Shown here: piece by piece, positions 6,640-12,242 of the stretch | Numbering within the stretch: the stretch's first letter is position 1 | Layout of the letters: each line of letters begins with the position of its first letter | NCBI GenBank assembly: GCA_031359995.1 | Contig: JANMAT010000158.1 | Location: 1 to 22,896 of the forward strand | Direction: 5' to 3' | Source of the DNA: JANMAT01 sp031359995 | Lineage (GTDB): Bacteria > Actinomycetota > Acidimicrobiia > Acidimicrobiales > Ilumatobacteraceae | DNA: 22,896 bases | Notes under the pieces: generated by a model | The model's input: only the letters and a program-made list of their open reading frames with translations | Databases searched by the model: none | What the model was told of the DNA's origin: nothing | Made by a program: the position numbers and the translations under genes

Positions 6640-7047
6640 CTACGTCCTCGAAACGCAGAGCGCGGACAGCGACGGCGCTTCCGTGAGTTGCGGCAGAACG
6701 ACTCTTGCGCTCCATGGTGACGAGCGCCGCACCGGGCGGGCCGGGCGAGCAACAGCGAGGAATGCGATGAGCGCGCCCAACGCCGGCAGCACGAGTCCGA
6801 CGGGTGCGCTTGGCGAGGTCCGTGCGCAGGCGACGAGGCCGGCCAACGCACAGTGCTCGCCGTTCGCTTGGTCGGGTGCGGTCGTGCCGTGCCCGCCGAT
6901 CGCCAACCCCGATGGGGTCAAGTGCGCCATCTCGTGCGGTTCGGCTGTTCCGCCCTCGTGATGGACGAGTGCCACGCAGACGAACACCAGCACGGCCACG
7001 GCCGCGGCGATCCCGGCACGGAGTAGGCGTCGGAGTGGGGGCGACAT
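6640..7047 (-). CDS. Small membrane protein with His/Cys loop (DUF6153-like)
   Basis: A 135-aa protein from ATG 7047; an in-frame GTG three codons upstream is an alternative. It has two hydrophobic segments (about 11-28 and 81-100). They enclose a loop rich in potential metal ligands: HHEGG (29-33), HEMAH (38-42), GGHG, GEHC (63-66) and Cys74. The layout resembles small actinobacterial DUF6153 proteins found beside copper genes, but I assign that only from memory. It is the first gene of the minus-strand run that continues, 59 bases later, with the Met/His lipoprotein, so it probably shares its promoter. Role inferred: metal binding or sensing at the outer face of the membrane. Confidence 0.6.
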   Translation of the reverse strand: MSPPLRRLLRAGIAAAVAVLVFVCVALVHHEGGTAEPHEMAHLTPSGLAIGGHGTTAPDQANGEHCALAGLVACARTSPSAPVGLVLPALGALIAFLAVARPARPVRRSSPWSARVVLPQLTEAPSLSALCVSRT

Positions 7048-7378
7048 GTCAATCACGTTACCATTGTGTCGCGGTCCTGCGCGGTCAAGCCCGGGCCCGG
7101 TGAGCACCGGATCGTAGCCAGCCCGCCACGTTCGGCTCGGAGCTACCTGGTGGGTCGCCGCCGACTCGAGGTCAAACGAGGCAGATCGCCGAGGCGGGTC
7201 ACGCCATCGTTCGTCCTCGCCACCGTCGACCGCCCCGAAGATCCGCTGGCGATCGACGTCCGCGCCGACGACATCCGGCGCGTCATCGATGTTGCAGTCG
7301 TCCTCATCACCGGCGCCCTGGTGGTCTCGCGTCCGGGTGTTCCGTCCTGAGGGTGCGACAGCCAGAAGTCCGGGCCGA
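7048..7378. other. Intergenic region between divergent metal-related transcription units
   Basis: This separates the minus-strand operon (first gene start 7047) from the plus-strand DUF305 unit. A plus frame at 7066-7350 is open for 94 codons, with a fairly protein-like second half (FVLATVDRPEDPLAIDV), but it has no ribosome-binding site and no recognisable family. It may be a decayed gene. Divergent promoters must lie here; the only strong motif found is the 16-mer at its right end, listed separately. Confidence 0.35.
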
Positions 7379-7394
7379 CTACTACGTTATGTCG
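7379..7394 (+). promoter_or_regulatory. Putative operator, copy 1 (CTACTACGTTATGTCG)
   Basis: This 16-mer matches 14 of 16 positions with CTACTACAGTATGTCG on the minus strand at 12106-12091, in front of the histidine kinase gene. It is an imperfect dyad (TAC...GTC/GTA type) reminiscent of the TACA/TGTA-based sites bound by BlaI/CopY repressors, one of which is encoded 700 bases downstream. It lies about 40 bases before the DUF305 start. The regulator assignment is inference. Confidence 0.45.
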
Positions 7395-7436
7395 TTGACA
7401 ACACCTTCAACCCCCGCTGACTCGGAGATCTCATGA
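7389..7436 (+). CDS. Possible 15-aa leader peptide ahead of DUF305
   Basis: An ATG inside the putative operator opens a 15-codon frame (MSLTTPSTPADSEIS) whose TGA overlaps the ATG of the DUF305 gene (ATGA at 7433-7436). The kinase gene's ATG sits at the same place within the same motif, so transcription may begin close to these codons. It could be a translated leader coupled to DUF305, or chance. Confidence 0.25.
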   Translation: MSLTTPSTPADSEIS

Positions 7437-8047
7437 AGCGAATCACCATCCTTGCTGCTACGGCCGGACTTGCTCTCGCCGCCTGTGGCAGCAGCAACGC
7501 CCGCGGCAGTTCGAGTGCAACCGCGACCGGCAAGACCGGCACGACTGCGGTCGTTGGGAGCGCTACCACGATGGTCGATGTCAAGGCGGGCGCCGACGCC
7601 GAGTTCGCCCAGGGCATGATTGCCCACCACGAGCAGGCCATCGAGATGGCGGACATGGCGCTCGATCCCAAGGCGTCCGCCAGCACCCCGGTCAAAGACC
7701 TGGCCACCCGCATCAAGGCCGCCCAGGACCCCGAGATCACCCAGATGAAGACCTGGCTCACGAAGATGGCAATGCCTATGCAGATGGACACGGCTGCCGG
7801 CCACGGCATGTCGGGCATGGCTGGCATGATGAGCACTTCCGACATGGACGCGCTCGGCAAGAAGACGGGCAAGGACTTCGACAAGGCCTGGCTCGACATG
7901 ATGATCGCTCACCACGCCGGTGCCATCACGATGTCGGAGACCCTCAAGGCCAACGGGACCGATCCCGAGATGAAGAAACTCGCCGATACCATCATCAGCG
8001 CCCAGCAGAAGGAGATCGGGATGATGAAGGCACTCGGCGGTGCCTGA
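7433..8047 (+). CDS. DUF305 lipoprotein (copper-associated)
   Basis: A 204-aa protein with GGAG 7 bases before ATG 7433. A signal peptide ends in a lipobox LAAC with the lipidated Cys at residue 18. After a Ser/Thr/Gly linker come two copies of the DUF305 signature: MIAHHEQAIEMADMAL and MMIAHHAGAITMSETL. Each His-His pair and the surrounding Met residues can bind metal. Between them lies a Met-rich stretch (MAMPMQMDTAAGHGMSGMAG). DUF305 proteins have a ferritin-like helical fold and commonly occur next to copper efflux genes in actinobacteria. It is probably tethered outside the membrane as a copper buffer. The repressor/M56 gene pair follows on the same strand after 40 bases and may be cotranscribed. 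Confidence 0.93.
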   Translation: MKRITILAATAGLALAACGSSNARGSSSATATGKTGTTAVVGSATTMVDVKAGADAEFAQGMIAHHEQAIEMADMALDPKASASTPVKDLATRIKAAQDPEITQMKTWLTKMAMPMQMDTAAGHGMSGMAGMMSTSDMDALGKKTGKDFDKAWLDMMIAHHAGAITMSETLKANGTDPEMKKLADTIISAQQKEIGMMKALGGA

Positions 8048-8087
8048 CCCGGGGCGCTAGCTTGCCAACGGACCGAGCGAGGTGGCG

Positions 8088-8453
8088 ATGAACGAACGAC
8101 GCGCCGATGGCGAACTGGAGGCCGAAGTTCTGGGTGTCCTCTGGGGCGCCGGATCGGCGCTGACGCCATCCGAAGTGAACGAACGGCTGGGCGGCGAACT
8201 CGCCTACACCACCGTCATGACCGTGCTGAGCCGACTGTGGAGCAAGGGACTCCTTGAACGCACCCGCCACGGTCGCGCGTACGCCTACTGCGCTCTCGTC
8301 TCCGAATCGGACCTCGCTACGCGGCGCATGAACGAGACCCTCGCCTCGGTGACGAATCGCGACGAGGTCCTCGCTCGCTTCGTTGGCTCCCTCCCCAGGC
8401 GGGAGGTCTCTGCATTGCGGCGACTGCTCGACGGCAACGAGAAGGGCCGCTGA
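8088..8453 (+). CDS. BlaI/MecI/CopY-family winged-helix repressor
   Basis: A 121-aa protein. I chose ATG 8088 with GAGG 5 bases upstream; an in-frame GTG two codons earlier overlaps that box. The N-terminal winged helix has family signatures: LEAEVLGVLWGAG, LTPSEVNERLGGELAYTTVMTVLSRLWSKGLLER and an HGRAYAY wing. The C-terminal part (NETLASVTNRDEVLARFVGSL) matches the dimerisation helices. Family members repress beta-lactamase or copper genes and are inactivated by cleavage or by Cu(I). There is no C-terminal CxCx4CxC copper site as in enterococcal CopY. With the M56 protease gene overlapping its stop codon, control by proteolysis is the likelier mechanism. Confidence 0.93.
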   Translation: MNERRADGELEAEVLGVLWGAGSALTPSEVNERLGGELAYTTVMTVLSRLWSKGLLERTRHGRAYAYCALVSESDLATRRMNETLASVTNRDEVLARFVGSLPRREVSALRRLLDGNEKGR

Positions 8454-9307
8454 TGGTCGTACTTCTCGCCCCCGTCCTGCTGGCCATAGCGAGCCTGGTG
8501 GTCGTGGGCCCGTCGGCCCGACGCCTCCATCCCCGTGCCGCGGCCTGGCTTACGGTCTGCGCCATCTCTGCCGTCTTTCTAAGCTTGTTGGCGAGTTCCT
8601 GGATCCTGTCGCTCGCGCTCCTGTCCGGCGTGCCGTTCCTCCACCGGCTGCTCGCGTGGTGCCTCCACCCCATGTCGCACGCCCGCCTCGAGGCGAGATG
8701 GGTCGGTGCGCCGGCCCTCGTCGTCGCCTTGGCGACCACACTGCACCTCAAACGCGTCGTGGCTGCGTGGTGGCGCGACCGCGTGGCGGGCGTGGCAGGT
8801 GTGCGCGTGGTTGCGGACCGGCGTCCGCTCGCGTACGTCGAGGCTGGGCGCCGCGGCTCGGTCGTTGTGAGCACGGGGATGCTCACAGCGCTCCGCCCCG
8901 TCGAGCGCCAGGCGATGTTGGCCCACGAGACCGCGCATCTGCGCCACCGCCATGATCGGTTCCTGGCCATCGGCCATCTGATCTCCGGCATCCCTCTGGT
9001 GGGCCACCGTGTGCATGACCACCTCCACTTCGCGCTCGAACGATGGGCTGACGAAGACGCGGCACTCGCCGTCGGAGATCGTGCTGTTGTCGCTCATGCC
9101 GTGGCGCGCGCCGCGCTGGCGGTGAACGACATGTCGGTCGGGGCGCTCGGTATGGCGGGCGGCGACGTCATCGGGCGCGTCGACTCCCTGTTGTGCGCGC
9201 CCCGCCGACGAGTGCCGCCACATGCGTTCGGGCTCTTTGCAGTGGTCGGCGTGGCGACCCTCGTCCAGGTGCACCATCTGCCGGAGATCCTTCAAGCGGT
9301 CTGCTGA
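8453..9307 (+). CDS. M56-family membrane metallopeptidase (BlaR1-like)
   Basis: A 284-aa protein whose ATG shares one base with the repressor stop (TGATG), implying coupled translation. Transmembrane segments lie at about 2-19, 30-57, 85-100 and 265-280. The zinc-protease motif HETAH is at 158-162 (His158, Glu159, His162), and ERWADEDAA (196-204) supplies the downstream acidic ligand. M56 proteases of the BlaR1/MecR1 type cut their partner repressor. This one lacks the extracellular penicillin-binding domain, as is usual for actinobacterial BlaI-linked M56 proteins. It may therefore sense another signal, here possibly metal or envelope stress (inference from neighbours). A gene remnant follows 126 bases later. 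Confidence 0.9.
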   Translation: MVVLLAPVLLAIASLVVVGPSARRLHPRAAAWLTVCAISAVFLSLLASSWILSLALLSGVPFLHRLLAWCLHPMSHARLEARWVGAPALVVALATTLHLKRVVAAWWRDRVAGVAGVRVVADRRPLAYVEAGRRGSVVVSTGMLTALRPVERQAMLAHETAHLRHRHDRFLAIGHLISGIPLVGHRVHDHLHFALERWADEDAALAVGDRAVVAHAVARAALAVNDMSVGALGMAGGDVIGRVDSLLCAPRRRVPPHAFGLFAVVGVATLVQVHHLPEILQAVC

Positions 9308-9433
9308 CCGACCGGGCCCGTCGCCCGCACCAACGACGCGCCGTCGTAACAGGATCGGCGAGCGACAGATGCACTCTCGCACCACTTGAGACTGAAGTGG
9401 CCGTCGCGGGGCGTCGAGTGGAGGTCGCTCACG

Positions 9434-9720
9434 ATGACGCACGTCCCGTGTGCGCTGTGCGGCGCAGCAGACGGGGTGGCGGTCGGCGTGGGGCAGGACT
9501 TCGAATACCGGACGTCCGACCAGACCTTCTTTGGCCGTCCGTTGCCCGTCGTGCCGTCTCGTCTATCTCGACCCTCGACCAGCGTCGTCGGAGCCGGCAC
9601 GCATCTACCCGGACAGTTACCACGCCTTCGCCTTCGACAGACAGGGGGGCGAGTTCGGCTCGTCCACCGGGTGCGCAGCCGGCTCGAAGCGTCCCGCACT
9701 TTCGGGTCACTGAGACCCCC
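9434..9720 (+). pseudogene. Frameshifted N-terminal fragment of a zinc-ribbon SAM methyltransferase
   Basis: Translation from ATG 9434 gives MTHVPCALCGAADG and continues to about TSDQTFFG near 9535. The sense then moves to another frame (RCPSCRLVYLDPRP ... IYPDSYHAFAFDRQGG) until about 9650, and returns to the first frame (RLVHRVRSRLEASR). Joined, this is the N-terminus of a family common in exopolysaccharide/glycan clusters: a CxxC...CxxC zinc ribbon followed by the start of a SAM methyltransferase domain. Two frameshifts and the loss of the methyltransferase core make it a clear remnant. Frame boundaries are approximate. Confidence 0.7.
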
Positions 9721-9725
9721 TGTCG

Positions 9726-10106
9726 ATGCCTTGGACCGCGCCTGAAGGCAAAGCAATGATTCTGTGCGAGCTCGGCGCACAGCCCGGCGATGCCACATGG
9801 AACCTCACCGACGACGAAGCCACCGAGCGATGCGTGGCCACGCTCGCACCGCTCATACCGGATGTACGTTCACGGCTCCTGGGCTCCGTGGTGCAACGCC
9901 AACCGCTGGCGTACCCCGTGTTCTCCCTGGCCTACGAGCCGGACCGCGCGGACCTCGCTTCGAACGGCACTGGCGTCGAAGGCCTGCTCAGCGTCGGCCG
10001 GAACAGCGAGTTCGACCACATCCTCATGGAAGACACCTTCTGGCGCCTCCGCCGCCGCTTGCCGGCGGTGGTTGACAGCCTGCTGACCCGGTTCGTGCGT
10101 GCCTGA
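9726..10106 (+). pseudogene. C-terminal fragment of an FAD-dependent amine-oxidase-like oxidoreductase
   Basis: An open frame of 126 codons (from about ATG 9726) covers only the end of a protein. It includes PEGKAMILCELG, an acidic helix (DDEATERCVATLAPL), and GLLSVGRNSEFDHILMEDTFWR, the C-terminal FAD-contacting segment of protoporphyrinogen-oxidase/UDP-galactopyranose-mutase-like flavoproteins in polysaccharide clusters. The N-terminal GxGxxG dinucleotide-binding domain is missing, and the methyltransferase remnant abuts it directly. Both fragments probably come from one lost glycan gene cluster joined by deletion. A product, if made, should not bind FAD. Confidence 0.65.
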
Positions 10107-10184
10107 TGACAGCCAGCTCTGACGGTCGCACCTGCCGGTCGCCTCAGCAGTCCTGGGAGCTCATGCGACCGCTCGTTCAGGCGC

Positions 10185-10853
10185 CTACGGCAACGGTGGA
10201 TTCTCGTCGAGCAGGCCGGCGGCACGGGCGTACCGGACGAGGTCGGCGCGGCTGCGTAGGTTGAGCTTCTGCTGGATGTGGGCGCGGTGCGTCTCGACGG
10301 TCCGGACCGACACGGTGAGCTCGGTGGCGATCTCCGCATTGGTCCACCCCAACGCCACATACCGCAGGACGTCGACCTCCCGAGCGGACAGATCGCCGCC
10401 CGGTCCGTGGAACGGTGCACTCGGGCTGTGGGTGCCGAGCAGTGCGGCGCCGAGGGGCGGGTGCACGTACTGTCGTCCGGCGGCCACCTGGCGGACGGCT
10501 TGGACGAGTTCGACATCGGCGGCGTCTTTGACCATGTAGCCGTCGGCACCGGCTTCGAAGGCGCGTCTGAGGTAGGCGACGTCGTCGTGGACCGTCAGTA
10601 CGAGGACGCGGGTGTCCGGGCTCCTTTGGCGGATCTCGGCGATGGCGTTGATGCCGCTGCCGTCGGGCAGGCCGACGTCCATGACGAACACGTCGGGTCG
10701 TTCGGTGGCGGCAAGGGTCACGGCGTCGTGGACCGTGCCGGCCTCACCGACCACGGTGAGGTCGTCTTCGGCGTCGAGGATTCGCCGTAGTCCCCCGCGC
10801 ACGATGCCGTGGTCGTCGCACAACGCCACCCGAACGAGAATCGGATCAGCCAA
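10185..10853 (-). CDS. NarL/LuxR-family response regulator
   Basis: A 222-aa protein. The receiver domain (about 6-125) has the acidic pair Asp13-Asp14, phosphoacceptor Asp59 in VFVMDVGLP, Thr86 and Lys109 in GYMVKD, so it looks fully functional. A linker leads to a LuxR-type helix-turn-helix (about 153-215) with LSAREVDVLRYVALGWTNAE and SVRTVETHR. The ATG at 10853 lies inside the end of the kinase gene (8-bp overlap), so the two form a coupled two-component system. It resembles DevR/DosR-type regulators in layout. Its targets are probably the adjacent ATPase operon and other stress genes, but I identified no DosR-type box with confidence. Confidence 0.95.
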   Translation of the reverse strand: MADPILVRVALCDDHGIVRGGLRRILDAEDDLTVVGEAGTVHDAVTLAATERPDVFVMDVGLPDGSGINAIAEIRQRSPDTRVLVLTVHDDVAYLRRAFEAGADGYMVKDAADVELVQAVRQVAAGRQYVHPPLGAALLGTHSPSAPFHGPGGDLSAREVDVLRYVALGWTNAEIATELTVSVRTVETHRAHIQQKLNLRSRADLVRYARAAGLLDENPPLP

Positions 10854-12096
10854 GGGGCACCTCGAGAACCACGGTCGTCCCGCCGCCTGGTGCCGACACG
10901 ACGCGCACTGTGCCGCCGGCGATTTCAGCTCGCTCCGTCATCCCTCGCAGGCCGAGGTGCCCGCCCGCTGGCTGCGCGGGATCGAAGCCGACGCCGTCGT
11001 CCTCGATGAGGGCACGAAGCCGGCCGCCGGCGACCGTGACGGCGACGCTGGCGTTGCGGGCGCGGGCGTGCCGGACGATGTTGGTGAGGGCTTCTTGCAC
11101 GACCCTGTAGACGACCGTGGCCACGTCGGCGGGAACCTCGTGCTGCTCGGGTGGCGAGTCGACGACGACATCGACGGTGAGTCCGGTGCGCTCACCGACA
11201 TCGGTGACAAGCCGTGACAACGCAGGCGCCAGCCCGACGTCGTCGAGCACGGTCGGGCGAAGCTCGAACGCAAGGGCGCGGGTGCGGCGGAGCGCGTCGG
11301 CGATCAGCTGGCGGATCTCTCCGACGTGCTGATTCGATTCGGCGCCGGCGTTGTCGCCCAGCAGGTCATCTTCCATCAGCCGCAACCCGAGCAGGACAGA
11401 AGTGAGCGCCTGACCGATGTCGTCGTGGAGATCACGCGAGACACGGGCCCGTTCGGCCTCCTGGGCGGCGATCACGGCCGCGAGCAGCTCTCGTCGTGCC
11501 CGCCCGTTGTCTTCCGCCACGATCCTTCGTGCTGCCTCGTCGGCGCGTGCTCGCTCCGACGCGACGAGCTCGACGCTTTCGATCGCGGCTGCCGCGAACG
11601 CTGCCAGGACCGTCACCAGGCCTTCGTCGTGGGCGTCGAACACGTCGCCGCCCTGCTTCTCGGTGAGGTACAGATTGCCGTAGCGGCGGTCGCCCCGCCT
11701 GATGGGCGCGCCGAGGAACGAACGCATGATCGGATGATGGGCCGGGAACCCGCACGAGCGGGGATCCCCGGTAAGGTCCGCCAACCGGACGGGAGCATCG
11801 GCCACGATGACCCGCTGCAGCAACCCGCGGCCGGTCGGAGTGTCACCGATCCGGGCGACGGTGTCAGTGTCGATGCCGTGGTGGACGAACGACACGATGC
11901 TGCCGTCGCGGTCGTAGACGGCAAGTGCCGCGAACCGCGCTTGTGTCACCTCGGCGGCTCCAGCGACGATCCGCTGCAGGATGGCTGGGAGGTCGTGTTC
12001 ACCAACGGTGTCGAGCGCCCGGTCGATGAGGACGCGCACACGAGCAGGCCACGAGACCGCAGGCTCGCCAGGTCCGGACGTCGTGAACTGCGACAT
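10846..12096 (-). CDS. GAF-domain sensor histidine kinase (HisKA_3, DevS-like)
   Basis: A 416-aa soluble kinase. It has one GAF domain (about 30-175), with HHPIMRSFLGAPIRRGDRRYG and NLYLTEKQGG closely resembling the GAF of mycobacterial DevS/DosS-type kinases. A coiled linker leads to a HisKA_3 dimerisation helix with phospho-His224 in SRDLHDDIGQAL. The ATPase domain has N-box EALTNIVRHA (335-344), DDGVGF (366-371) and GLRGM (382-386). No transmembrane segment is seen, so the signal is probably intracellular (redox, gas or metal). Whether the GAF binds haem cannot be judged from sequence. The ATG at 12096 lies within the motif shared with the DUF305 upstream region. The metal ATPase gene ends 146 bases upstream on the same strand. 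Confidence 0.93.
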   Translation of the reverse strand: MSQFTTSGPGEPAVSWPARVRVLIDRALDTVGEHDLPAILQRIVAGAAEVTQARFAALAVYDRDGSIVSFVHHGIDTDTVARIGDTPTGRGLLQRVIVADAPVRLADLTGDPRSCGFPAHHPIMRSFLGAPIRRGDRRYGNLYLTEKQGGDVFDAHDEGLVTVLAAFAAAAIESVELVASERARADEAARRIVAEDNGRARRELLAAVIAAQEAERARVSRDLHDDIGQALTSVLLGLRLMEDDLLGDNAGAESNQHVGEIRQLIADALRRTRALAFELRPTVLDDVGLAPALSRLVTDVGERTGLTVDVVVDSPPEQHEVPADVATVVYRVVQEALTNIVRHARARNASVAVTVAGGRLRALIEDDGVGFDPAQPAGGHLGLRGMTERAEIAGGTVRVVSAPGGGTTVVLEVPLG

Positions 12097-12106
12097 ACTG
12101 TAGTAG
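12091..12106 (-). promoter_or_regulatory. Putative operator, copy 2 (CTACTACAGTATGTCG)
   Basis: On the minus strand this 16-mer overlaps the ATG of the histidine kinase gene and matches 14 of 16 bases with the site at 7379-7394. The first 13 bases closely precede or include the start codon, so a protein bound here would block initiation. A TAGTCT box 13 bases further upstream could be a -10 element for a very short leader. Confidence 0.4.
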
Positions 12107-12242
12107 CGAGACTAGCAGCGATGCCCGAGATGGGCCACGGGTGGATCCGGTCGTTCGGAGTCGACTGTTGCCTGCTGGATCAGCCTGAAGCAGACCAGCC
12201 CACCGCTTGGACCGTTCGAAGCCGTTGCGTGAAGGCCGGCGG

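Noticed and set aside
7066..7350. 94-codon plus frame upstream of DUF305
   Set aside because: The second half looks somewhat protein-like, but there is no Shine-Dalgarno, no family and no coupling to neighbours. Kept only as a note in the intergenic entry.
9450..9713. Independent gene in the second frame of the methyltransferase remnant
   Set aside because: Its middle continues the zinc-ribbon protein begun in another frame; the ends do not resemble a protein, so it is one broken gene.
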